DNA of 64,000 nt from Streptomyces lienomycini (GTDB lineage: Bacteria > Actinomycetota > Actinomycetes > Streptomycetales > Streptomycetaceae), in contig NZ_CP116257.1 of assembly GCF_027947595.1 (NCBI RefSeq), positions 1,302,001 to 1,366,000 on the forward strand, read 5' to 3'. A model generated the notes under the pieces. That model did no database searches. It was not told the origin of the DNA and saw nothing but the letters and a program-made list of their open reading frames with translations. Shown in pieces: positions 24,973-33,448 of this stretch (position 1 is its first letter; the number at the start of each line of letters is the position of its first letter). The translations under genes and the position numbers were made by a program.

Positions 24973-25935
24973 TCAGGAACCACCGTTGATCTTGGCCTCG
25001 GTGATCGCGCCGTCCGCGACCCCCCACTTGTCGACGATCTTCTGGTACTCGCCGCTGTCGATGACGGCCTGGACGGCGGCCTTGACGGCGTCACGCAGCT
25101 GGGTGTTGTCCTTGGCGACGGCGATGCCGTACGGGCCCGCCTCCACCTGGTCGCCGACGATCTCGAAGTACTTGCCGCCGCCGGAGTTCTTCACGGAGTA
25201 GGCCGCGATCGGGAAGTCGGCGGACACGACGTCCGCGCCCTTGGAACGCATCCGGGTCTCGGCCTCGGGGTTGGTGTCGAAGGGCTCGATCCCCAAGGTC
25301 TTCTTGCCCGCGTCCGTGCACTTCTTCGCCTGGTCCTTCGCCAGGTCGTGGGAGAAGGTGTTGCGCTGCACGGCCATGGTCTTGCCGCACAGGTCGTCCC
25401 AGGTCTTGATGGACTGGTCGTCGCCCTTGAGGGTGTAGAGGGACACTCCCGCCGTGAAGTAGTCGACGAAGTCGACGCCCGCGCCGACCTTCTTGCCGGT
25501 GTCGGCGTCGATGCCCTCCTGGCGGTCCTTGGTGTCGGTCATGGCCGACATGGCGAGGTCGTAGCGCTTGGAGGCGAGACCGCCGACGAGCGTGTCGAAG
25601 GTGGCGTTCTCGAATTCGAACGTCACGCCGAGCTGCTTGCCCATCGCCGCCGCGAGGTCCGGGTCAATACCGACCACCTTGCCGGAGTCGTCCTTGAATT
25701 CGACCGGCGCGTAGGCGATGTCCGAACCGACCTTGATGGTGCCCTTGTCACGTATGGCCTGGGGGAGCTTGTCGGCCAGCGGGGCCTTGCTCTCGGACTG
25801 GCTCCCGCCGGAGTCCTTGTCCTTGGTCTGGTCGCCGCAACCGGTGAGCAGCAGGGCGCCGGCGACCGCGATCGCACCGACCGCTGCTAGCCGGGAGTGC
25901 GCGGCGGTCGTACGACGGGTGAAGCGTGCGGTCAT
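24973..25935 (-). CDS. Amino-acid ABC transporter substrate-binding lipoprotein
   Basis: 320 residues from ATG at 25935 with GGAGG upstream. The signal peptide ends in the lipobox LLTGC (Cys33). SBP_bac_3 family: KGTIKVGSDIAYAPVEF, GIDPDLAAAMGKQLGV, RYDLAMSAMTDTKDRQ and CGKTMAVQRNTF. This is the first gene of a three-gene importer operon. The family suggests glutamate/glutamine or a related amino acid; specificity is not determined. Confidence 0.9.
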   Translation of the reverse strand: MTARFTRRTTAAHSRLAAVGAIAVAGALLLTGCGDQTKDKDSGGSQSESKAPLADKLPQAIRDKGTIKVGSDIAYAPVEFKDDSGKVVGIDPDLAAAMGKQLGVTFEFENATFDTLVGGLASKRYDLAMSAMTDTKDRQEGIDADTGKKVGAGVDFVDYFTAGVSLYTLKGDDQSIKTWDDLCGKTMAVQRNTFSHDLAKDQAKKCTDAGKKTLGIEPFDTNPEAETRMRSKGADVVSADFPIAAYSVKNSGGGKYFEIVGDQVEAGPYGIAVAKDNTQLRDAVKAAVQAVIDSGEYQKIVDKWGVADGAITEAKINGGS

Positions 25936-26576
25936 GGTGGTTCCTCCGGCGGATGAGGGAGTTGCCGATGGGGACGGTGGAGTTCCGGTGGGGCGAGACG
26001 CCGGCCGGGGGACCGGCCGGTGCCGTGGGTCGACGAGAGCACACACCTTCGAGTGCCGCGACCTCGTGTGATTACGGCATCTTGCCATTCGGACTCGGCC
26101 GTTCAGGGGGGCCGTCATGTCAAAATCGGATAACGGGTCGCCTCTCGAACCACATCAGGTCGGTACATCACGACCGAACCTTTGCGGGAATCTGCCCTTC
26201 CGGCGGGAAGATCTACGGAATTTCTCCTTATCCCGCCATGGATTGCGGGTGGGTGGGGCTGCAGAAGGGGCCCGGGACAGGTCTGTCAAGAGGTCTCGGG
26301 AGGTTGGCCGGAACCCCGGCTATGAGTCATGTCACCGACATGCGGTGTGCCGGGTCCGACATGTGAGCTTGCGCTTATCGGACTCGTCGTGGGGGGCGTC
26401 CGTCGGGTAAGAAGGTTCTTTACACCCCTCATCAGGGGCTCAGGGCGCGTGTGCGGCGTGCCCGTCGCGCAGGGGTCCTCGTGGCCCAGACAGCCATCTC
26501 CCTGTGCGGTGCCCGCCCATTCCTCACCAGGAGTGGACACACCCTCAAACCATGAACTCTTAAGGGGTAAGACAAA
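25936..26576. other. importer-malic enzyme divergent intergenic region
   Basis: 641 bases, the longest gap in the window. Visible elements: the palindrome CATGTC-ACC-GACATG (26328-26342), the near-palindrome GTAAGAAGGTTCTTTAC (26407-26423), and the hairpin CCCCT-CATC-AGGGG (26425-26438), all on the malic-enzyme side, and AAGGGG (26562-26567) as its ribosome site. I found no frame with Streptomyces codon bias. Confidence 0.55.
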
Positions 26577-27806
<1,230 letters not shown>

Positions 27807-27994
27807 CGGTGTGACTCCCGGTGCGGTTGGCGGCCTCGTCCTTGGCGGACGGGGCCGCTTGTCTTTGGGCGCGGGGCCGGCGCAGCTGGGGGAAGAGGAA
27901 GGGGGCGCGGCCGCATCGTCGCTGTGCGCAAGAGGGGGTGTGTCACACGGGGTTGTGGTTCCCGTTGTGCGGTGGGGAACCTATCGTCGGGGGC

Positions 27995-28960
27995 ATGTTC
28001 GCTGTCTACGCCGCCCGAATCGACCGCGACCAGCCGTTGGCCGGCCTGGAGTCGGGAGAGCTTCCGGCTCCCGAGGCCCGCCCCGGCTGGAGTGTCGTCG
28101 ATGTCAGGGCCGCCTCCCTCAACCACCACGACCTGTGGTCCCTGCGCGGCGTCGGCCTCCCGGAGGACCGGCTGCCGATGATCCTCGGCTGCGACGCCGC
28201 CGGTGTCGACGCGGACGGCAACGAGGTCGTCCTGCACTCCGTGATCGGCCAGACCGGCCACGGTGTCGGCCCCAAGGAGCCCCGCTCCATCCTCACCGAG
28301 CGCTACCCGGGGACGTTCGCCGAGCAGGTGGCCGTGCCGACCTGGAACATCCTGCCCAAGCCCAGGGAACTCTCCTTCGAGGAGGCCGCCTGTCTGCCGA
28401 CCGCCTGGCTGACGGCGTACCGGATGCTGTTCACCAACGCCGGGGTGCGCCCCGGTGACTCGGTGCTGGTGCAGGGCGCGGGCGGCGGCGTGGCCACGGC
28501 GGCGATCGTGCTCGGCAAGGCGGCCGGGCTGCGGGTCTTCGCCACCAGCCGGGACGAGGCCAAGCGCAAGCGCGCCCTGGAACTCGGTGCCGTGGAGGCC
28601 GTCGAGACCGGCGCGCGGCTGCCGCAGCGGGTCGACGCCGTGATCGAGACCGTCGGCGCCGCCACCTGGTCGCACTCCATCAAGTCGCTGCGACCCGGCG
28701 GCACACTGGTCATCTCCGGTGCCACCAGCGGCGACCGGCCCTCCCACGCCGAGCTGACCCGCATCTTCTTCCTGGAGCTCAAGGTCGTCGGCTCCACGAT
28801 GGGCAGCAAGGACGAGCTGGAGGACCTGCTGTCCTTCTGCGCCGCCACCGGCGTGCGGCCCGTCATCGACGAGGTGCTGCCGATGAACCGGGCGCGCGAG
28901 GGGTTCGAGCGGATGGCCTCGGGGGAGCAGTTCGGCAAGATCGTGCTCAGCAACTCCTGA
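27995..28960 (+). CDS. Zinc-type MDR alcohol dehydrogenase / quinone oxidoreductase
   Basis: 321 residues from ATG at 27995. TATCGT ends seven bases before the ATG and no Shine-Dalgarno is present, so it is likely leaderless. Medium-chain dehydrogenase: GroES-like half with ASLNHHDLWSLRG and MILGCDAAG, then the cofactor fold with VLVQGAGGGVATAAI and VFATSRDEAKRKRALELGA, the Arg/Lys pattern favouring NADPH. The structural-zinc cysteines are absent. Substrate unknown. Confidence 0.85.
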   Translation: MFAVYAARIDRDQPLAGLESGELPAPEARPGWSVVDVRAASLNHHDLWSLRGVGLPEDRLPMILGCDAAGVDADGNEVVLHSVIGQTGHGVGPKEPRSILTERYPGTFAEQVAVPTWNILPKPRELSFEEAACLPTAWLTAYRMLFTNAGVRPGDSVLVQGAGGGVATAAIVLGKAAGLRVFATSRDEAKRKRALELGAVEAVETGARLPQRVDAVIETVGAATWSHSIKSLRPGGTLVISGATSGDRPSHAELTRIFFLELKVVGSTMGSKDELEDLLSFCAATGVRPVIDEVLPMNRAREGFERMASGEQFGKIVLSNS

Positions 28961-29037
28961 CGCGACGCGCTTCCTTCACCTGCGGCGGGTCCGGTTCTCC
29001 GGGCCCGCCGTTCGCGTGCGCCGTCCCGCCTCCCATA

Positions 29038-29055
29038 TGTCAACCAGGGTTGACA
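29038..29055. promoter_or_regulatory. palindromic operator 1 of the HTH/Clp-N operon
   Basis: TGTCAAC-CAGG-GTTGACA, seven perfect arm bases. Its right arm supplies the TTGACA -35 hexamer at 29050-29055. Confidence 0.8.
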
Positions 29056-29078
29056 GGCGCGGGATGTCAACTTACGTT
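29050..29078 (+). promoter_or_regulatory. promoter of the HTH/Clp-N operon
   Basis: TTGACA (29050-29055), a 17-base spacer and TACGTT (29073-29078), close to the vegetative consensus. Initiation six or seven bases later falls on the ATG at 29085, giving a leaderless mRNA. Confidence 0.8.
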
Positions 29079-29082
29079 GACA
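29065..29082. promoter_or_regulatory. palindromic operator 2 of the HTH/Clp-N operon
   Basis: TGTCAAC-TTAC-GTTGACA has the same arms as operator 1, centred 27 bases downstream, and covers the -10 box. Together the two sites would occlude the whole promoter. Confidence 0.8.
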
Positions 29083-29084
29083 GT

Positions 29085-29294
29085 ATGAGTGAAGCAACGG
29101 ATCTCGCCACGCGTGCGGGTGACCGTGACCCCCGGATCGGGCTGCGGGCCGTCGCCGCCCTCAGGAAGCTGGTGGAGCAGCTGGAGGCGGTGCAGGTGCG
29201 CGGCGCGCGCCTGCAGGGGTGGTCGTGGCAGGAGATCGCCACGGAACTCGGGGTCAGCAGGCAGGCCGTGCACAAGAAGTACGGGAGGCAGTGA
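29085..29294 (+). CDS. Small helix-turn-helix protein, probable autoregulator
   Basis: 69 residues. The first 45 form a helical, Arg/Leu-rich segment (LRAVAALRKLVEQLEAVQV); the last 24 are a helix-turn-helix, SWQEIATELGVSRQAVHKKYG, like the sigma-70 region 4 or Fis-type HTH. It ends at this helix, so it probably binds as a dimer through the first segment. The gene begins two bases after operator 2, and its stop overlaps the next start as TGATG. I infer that it binds the two TGTCAAC-N4-GTTGACA sites. Confidence 0.8.
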   Translation: MSEATDLATRAGDRDPRIGLRAVAALRKLVEQLEAVQVRGARLQGWSWQEIATELGVSRQAVHKKYGRQ

Positions 29295-29857
29295 TGTTCG
29301 AGCGGTTCACGAAGGATGCCCGGGCGGTCGTGCAGGGGGCGGTCGATCAGGCGGAGGAGGAACGGGCACGGACCGTCGAGAGCGAGCACCTCCTGCTCGC
29401 CCTGCTGGAACGGGAGGGCAGCCGGGCCTCCTTCGCACTGGCGGCGCTCGGGGTCGCCGAGCGACGGGACGCGGTACGGCAGGCGCTGCGGGACGCACGG
29501 CGCCGGGCGGGTCTGTCGCAGGCGGAGACCGAGGCCCTCGCCGGCCTGGGCATCGACGTCGCGGAGGTCGTCGCCCGGGTGGAGGAGGCCCACGGCGTCG
29601 GCGCGATGTCCGCCGACCGGAAGGGCGGGCGCCGGTGGTCCGGGCACCGCGGCTTCGGCCGGGGCGCCAAGGAGGTCCTGGAGAAGTCGCTGCGGGTCGC
29701 CGTGGCCCGTCGCGACCGGCACATCGGGGACGAGCACCTCCTCCTCGCCCTCACCCTCCGCCCCGGTGTGCCCGCCGAGGTGCTGGCGGACCTCGGGGTG
29801 ACCCATGAGTCGCTGACCCGGGTGCTGGGCGACGGCGCCGGGGAGGCCTGCGCCTGA
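29294..29857 (+). CDS. Stand-alone double Clp-N domain protein
   Basis: 187 residues from ATG at 29294, sharing one base with the previous stop; GGGAGG lies upstream. Two Clp N-terminal repeats are visible: MFERFTKDARAVVQGAVDQA through ESEHLLLALLERE, and GAKEVLEKSLRVAVARRD through GDEHLLLALTLRP. ClpC and ClpA use this domain to receive adaptors and substrates (ClpC also phospho-arginine), but here the AAA+ modules are missing. It may compete for or deliver ClpC substrates, or act as a cofactor of the adjacent HTH protein. The pairing with a small HTH gene recurs in actinobacteria. Confidence 0.85.
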   Translation: MFERFTKDARAVVQGAVDQAEEERARTVESEHLLLALLEREGSRASFALAALGVAERRDAVRQALRDARRRAGLSQAETEALAGLGIDVAEVVARVEEAHGVGAMSADRKGGRRWSGHRGFGRGAKEVLEKSLRVAVARRDRHIGDEHLLLALTLRPGVPAEVLADLGVTHESLTRVLGDGAGEACA

Positions 29858-29915
29858 CCGGCGCCCACGGCGCCCACGGCTGTGCCGGGGGCGCCGCGTC
29901 CTGCCGAGCCGGGGC

Positions 29916-30992
29916 TCAGGCCTTCGGTGTCCGCAGTATCACCCCGATGTGCGCCGCGGCCTCCGACAGCCGGCGGCGCGCGTCGCGCACCTGGTCGGCC
30001 GTGACCCCGTGGTCCCGGGCGGCGTCGCGGATGTCGTCCCGGAAGCGGTCGAGCAGCCGGTCCAGGTCCCGGGCCGGGTCGCCGGTGGAGTCCGCGGCGT
30101 CCTCGTGGGCCCAGGCCGGGGTGTAGGCGGCCGGGAAGTCCTCGGGCGTGGCGGAGTACTCCGGGCCGGTGGGGTGCTCGGTCCGCGGGGCGGTGCTCCC
30201 GGCGTCGGTGCGGCCGAAGCCCCAGTCCTTGCCGAACTCCTTCCCGAAGTCCTTGCCGAAGTCCCCGACCTCCTTGGCCAGTTCGCTCAGTCCCTCGCGC
30301 AGTCCCGTCGGCCAGTCGCCCCGTGAGAAGTGGTCCTGCACCTGCTCCTGCACGCGCTGGGCGATGCGCTGGACCTCCTCCTGCGCCTGGGCCCGGGCCC
30401 GGTCCTGGGCCTCCTTGGCCTGGTGCCGGGCCCGCTGTGCCTCGTCGCGGGCGCGGCGGCTCTCGTCCTTGGCGCGGCGGGCCTGCTCCTTCCACTCCTG
30501 CTTGACCCGCCGCATCTCCTCCTTGGCGGCCCGCCAGGCCTCCTTCTCGTCGGTGTCTCCTCCGCCGCCCGCGGCCTCGTCGCGGGGCCCGGGGCCGGTG
30601 CCCCGGCGGGCCGCGGTGGCCGCCGCTCGCATCTCCCGCCGCAGATCTCCCGCCGCGCCCCGCACGTCCGCCCGGATCTCGGCGGCCAGCTCGGCGACCG
30701 ACTCCCGGATCTCCAGCTCCAGGTCGGCCAGCTCGCCACTGCGGTCGGCCAGCTCGGCGCGGCCGGCGTCCGTGATGGCGTACACCTTGCGGCCGCCCTC
30801 GGTGGTGTGGGTGACCAGGCCCTCGGCCTCCAGCTTGGCCAGGCGCGGGTACACCGTGCCCGCGGACGGGGCGTAGAGGCCCTGGAAGCGCTCTTCCAAG
30901 AGCCGGATCACCTCGTAACCGTGGCGCGGGGCCTCGTCCAGGAGCTTGAGGAGGTAGAGGCGGAGGCGGCCGTGGGCGAAGACGGGGGGCAT
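29916..30992 (-). CDS. PadR-family regulator with a long coiled-coil extension
   Basis: 358 residues from ATG at 30992. Residues 1-90 form the PadR winged helix (FAHGRLRLYLLKLLDEAPRH, YEVIRLLEERF, GTVYPRLAKLEAEGLV). Classical PadR proteins end near residue 110-180. Here a highly charged coiled coil follows (about 95-245, rich in Arg/Glu/Ala/Gln), then a Gly-Phe-Lys segment and an acidic C-terminus with another helix. It starts one base after the DUF4097 stop, so the two genes are one transcript. The extension may sense membrane or envelope state through the DUF4097 partner; this is inference. Confidence 0.82.
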   Translation of the reverse strand: MPPVFAHGRLRLYLLKLLDEAPRHGYEVIRLLEERFQGLYAPSAGTVYPRLAKLEAEGLVTHTTEGGRKVYAITDAGRAELADRSGELADLELEIRESVAELAAEIRADVRGAAGDLRREMRAAATAARRGTGPGPRDEAAGGGGDTDEKEAWRAAKEEMRRVKQEWKEQARRAKDESRRARDEAQRARHQAKEAQDRARAQAQEEVQRIAQRVQEQVQDHFSRGDWPTGLREGLSELAKEVGDFGKDFGKEFGKDWGFGRTDAGSTAPRTEHPTGPEYSATPEDFPAAYTPAWAHEDAADSTGDPARDLDRLLDRFRDDIRDAARDHGVTADQVRDARRRLSEAAAHIGVILRTPKA

Positions 30993-30993
30993 G

Positions 30994-31974
30994 TCAGAGC
31001 ACCTTCTTGTCGGTCGTGCCGTCGGAAGGGGCACCGGTGGCGCCGGCCTCCCGGACGGAAGCGGAATTGTCCCCCGGGCCGCCCCGTGCGTCGTCCACCG
31101 GGCCGGTGTTCTGCGGATCCCGCTCCCACGGCGCGTCCTCCGGCGCCGGACGGCGGAGCAGGGCGATCGAGCCGGAGACCGTGGTGGCCTTCAACCGGCC
31201 GTTGCCCGCGCCGAGCCGGCCGGTGATGCGTTTGGCCCCCCACTGGCCGCCCACCCGCAGGTCCTCGAAGGCGCTGGAGACCATGCCGCTGGCCGTGTTC
31301 GCCTCGACCTTGGCGTCGGCCGGCTGGGGCAGCCGTATGGCGATCTCGCCCGAGACGCTGTTCAGGCTGATGTCGGTGGGCCCACCGGTCGGGTCCAGGT
31401 CGACGATCATCGAACCGCTCACCGAGTCGGCCCGCACGGAGGAGCCCGCCTCCACCACCGTCAGGTCGCCGGAGACGGAGTTGAAGCGCAGGTCTCCGGT
31501 GAGGGCCTGCGCCTCCACGTTGCCCGAGACGGTGTCGGCGCGGACGGGGCCCGCGAGGCTCACCAGCGTGGTGTCCCCGGAGACGCCCTTCACCTCGGCC
31601 GGTCCGTCGAGCCCGGAGACGACGGCCGCGGCTCCGACCACGCCCACCTCCACGCGGGTGCCGGTCGGCACGGCCAGGGAGACCACCGCGCTGCGGCGCC
31701 AGCCCTTGCGGTCCAGCCACTTGAGGAAGCCCTTCCAGGGCAGGTCCTCGTAGGCCACCGTGAGCACGCCGTCCCGGTGGGTCACGACCAGAGGCGGTCC
31801 GTCGATCTCGGACACCTCCAGGCGGGCGGAACCTTCGTCCGTGCCCACCACGTTCACAGTTCCCCCGACGATGCGTACCTGGAGCACGCTCACGGGCTCG
31901 TCGAAGGTGAGTTTCCTGGGTTCCGCGACGGACCACTCGGGCATGGTGACGACCTCCTCGACCGAACGCGCCAT
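30994..31974 (-). CDS. DUF4097 beta-strand repeat protein
   Basis: 326 residues from ATG at 31974, seven bases after GGAGG. Residues 25-270 contain repeated short beta motifs with the recurring word VSG (GVSGDTTLVS, TVSGNVEAQA, SVSGDLTVVE, SVSGSMIVDL, SVSGEIAIRL, TVSGSIALL), as in DUF4097/adhesin-like right-handed beta helices. No signal peptide is present. The C-terminal 50 residues are disordered. It is co-transcribed with the PadR gene, a pairing common in Gram-positive bacteria and often linked to envelope stress. Confidence 0.82.
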   Translation of the reverse strand: MARSVEEVVTMPEWSVAEPRKLTFDEPVSVLQVRIVGGTVNVVGTDEGSARLEVSEIDGPPLVVTHRDGVLTVAYEDLPWKGFLKWLDRKGWRRSAVVSLAVPTGTRVEVGVVGAAAVVSGLDGPAEVKGVSGDTTLVSLAGPVRADTVSGNVEAQALTGDLRFNSVSGDLTVVEAGSSVRADSVSGSMIVDLDPTGGPTDISLNSVSGEIAIRLPQPADAKVEANTASGMVSSAFEDLRVGGQWGAKRITGRLGAGNGRLKATTVSGSIALLRRPAPEDAPWERDPQNTGPVDDARGGPGDNSASVREAGATGAPSDGTTDKKVL

Positions 31975-31994
31975 ATCGCGTCCTCCGTGATTCA

Positions 31995-32004
31995 CGATAT
32001 ATCG
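31995..32004. promoter_or_regulatory. putative PadR operator
   Basis: CGATATATCG, a perfect 10-base palindrome in A/T-rich form, rare in this GC-rich sequence, lies 20 bases upstream of the DUF4097 ATG. A related half (CGCGATAT on the minus strand) recurs at the start codon itself. Autoregulation by the PadR protein is inferred. Confidence 0.55.
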
Positions 32005-32081
32005 CGGGGGTGGAAAGTCAAGACACCCGTTCTGGTGATCAACGATCGACCGGGCGGGACGAACTGCCCTAGGTTGTGGAT

Positions 32082-32927
32082 ATGTCGACGGAAGAGTCCG
32101 TGCCGGCGCCCGCGCCCGCTGCGGGCGCCCTGCTGCTCTGCCGCGCCGAGCCGGACTCCGTCGCCGTCGTCGCCCCGCTGCTGGGCGAACGCATGCAACT
32201 GGTCCGCGCGGGCGAGGAGTGGAGCGCGCTCGTCCCGGAGGGCGGCCCCTGGCGCACGGGCGGCGAACCGGTCGACCGTGTGGTCGGCGGCTGGGCCGCG
32301 GCGCTCGCCGTCGGCGCCCCGTGGCCCGTACTCGCCCTGTGGTGGGACGCCGACCGGGCCGGCTACACCCTCGGGTCCGGGTTCCGCCGCCCGGTCGGCT
32401 ACGTCTGGCTCGCGGACGGCACCCCGGTCGGCGAGGACGAGGCGATGCGTACCTTCGCCGCCCGGCTCGGCCTGGATCCCGTACTCGACCTCCAGGCGCT
32501 GGACCGGCTGACCCGCCCGGACCCGGACGCAGGTCAGGATCACGACCACAGCCCCGGGGCCGGTGCCCGGGCCCGGCTGCGCGGACTGCTCGCGGTGCTG
32601 ACGCGTGCCGGGATCTCGCTGCCCGCGGGGCTCGAACCCGGTGAGGACGCGGACCGCCTCGGCACCCTCGCCCGCGCCCTGCCCGGTGCCCGCCGGACCG
32701 AGGCCGCGGAACGCCGCCCGACCGCCGACGAGAGCCGCCTGGCCGCCTGGATGCCCTGGGTGGGCGGCCCCGGAGCCCGTGCCCTGGCCCTGGTCCAGAT
32801 GGCGGTGGGCCTGCCGCTCACCGCCTGGGGCCTGCGGCGTCGAAGCGCCGGCTGGACCGCGGCGGGTGCGCTGCTCGTCGCGCACGGCGCGCTCGGCACG
32901 GCCTACGGTCTCTCCAGGCGCTCCTGA
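32082..32927 (+). CDS. Conserved actinobacterial protein with C-terminal membrane hairpin
   Basis: 281 residues from ATG at 32082. TAGGTT (32070-32075) ends six bases before, with no Shine-Dalgarno. The N-terminal 140 residues form a soluble alpha/beta region (ALLLCRAEPDSVAVVAPLLG, WPVLALWWDADRAGYTLGSG), a disordered Asp/His-rich linker follows, and two hydrophobic helices close the protein (ARALALVQMAVGLPLTAWGL and AAGALLVAHGALGTAYGL). I recognise no domain. It is monocistronic and divergent from the PadR-DUF4097 operon. Confidence 0.7.
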   Translation: MSTEESVPAPAPAAGALLLCRAEPDSVAVVAPLLGERMQLVRAGEEWSALVPEGGPWRTGGEPVDRVVGGWAAALAVGAPWPVLALWWDADRAGYTLGSGFRRPVGYVWLADGTPVGEDEAMRTFAARLGLDPVLDLQALDRLTRPDPDAGQDHDHSPGAGARARLRGLLAVLTRAGISLPAGLEPGEDADRLGTLARALPGARRTEAAERRPTADESRLAAWMPWVGGPGARALALVQMAVGLPLTAWGLRRRSAGWTAAGALLVAHGALGTAYGLSRRS

Positions 32928-32987
32928 CGGGTTACGCAGGCCGCCCGGAACGCGGCCCGGGCACCGCGGGAACCCCGTACCGCGTGC

Positions 32988-33173
32988 CTACTCGTCCTCG
33001 TCCTCGTCGTCGTCCAGTCGCGCCAGCCACGTCGCCAGTCGCTCCACCGGAACTTCGAAGTCGGGGTTCAGGTCGACGAAGGTCCGCAGCTGCTCGGCGA
33101 GCCACTCGAAGGTGACCTCCTCCTCGCCGCGCCGCTTCTCCAGTTCCTCGATGCCTCGGTCGGTGAAGTACAA
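32988..33173 (-). CDS. DUF6104-type small acidic protein
   Basis: 61 residues from TTG at 33173, chosen because GGAG lies six bases upstream and the product then starts MYFTDRGIEELEKRRGEEE, the usual form of this Streptomyces family; GTG at 33206 is an alternative. It is helical and ends in an acidic tail. Near-identical proteins are widespread in Streptomyces, and function is unknown. Confidence 0.75.
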   Translation of the reverse strand: MYFTDRGIEELEKRRGEEEVTFEWLAEQLRTFVDLNPDFEVPVERLATWLARLDDDEDEDE

Positions 33174-33224
33174 CTCATGCTCCTGATGCGGGTGGGACGG
33201 GCCCACGGCCGTAGTACCCGTCCA

Positions 33225-33268
33225 GGGTAGTCCGTGCGGCCGGACCGGGTAGTCCGTGCGGCCGGACC
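33225..33268. repeat. 22-bp tandem duplication downstream of kgd
   Basis: Two exact copies of a 22-base unit beginning GGGTAGTCCGTGCGG (33225-33246 and 33247-33268). Each contains the small hairpin TCCG-TGCGGC-CGGA. It lies in the gap between the DUF6104 gene and the kgd terminator. Confidence 0.85.
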
Positions 33269-33348
33269 GGGCAGGGGCCGCGTCGAGGCCGGGCGGCCGG
33301 CGTCCGGGGCCGGCCCGGACGATCCGGGCGCTGCCCGCCGGACGCCGA

Positions 33349-33378
33349 AGGGCCGACCCCGTTCCCGGGACCGGCCCC
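33349..33378 (-). terminator. terminator of the 2-oxoglutarate dehydrogenase gene
   Basis: AGGGCCG (33349-33355) pairs with CGGCCCC (33372-33378) across a GC-rich loop, 70 bases beyond the stop. The remaining bases up to 33448 show no gene. Confidence 0.55.
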
Positions 33379-33448
33379 TCGTGCCGAACCTGTGCGGTCA
33401 GGCCGACGGTGTCATGCCGACGCCGTCAGGCCTGTTCCACGCGAGGCC

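Noticed and set aside
25926..26410. Short open frames in the 641-base gap before malic enzyme
   Set aside because: Mixed codon use, no ribosome sites and no family features; treated as non-coding.
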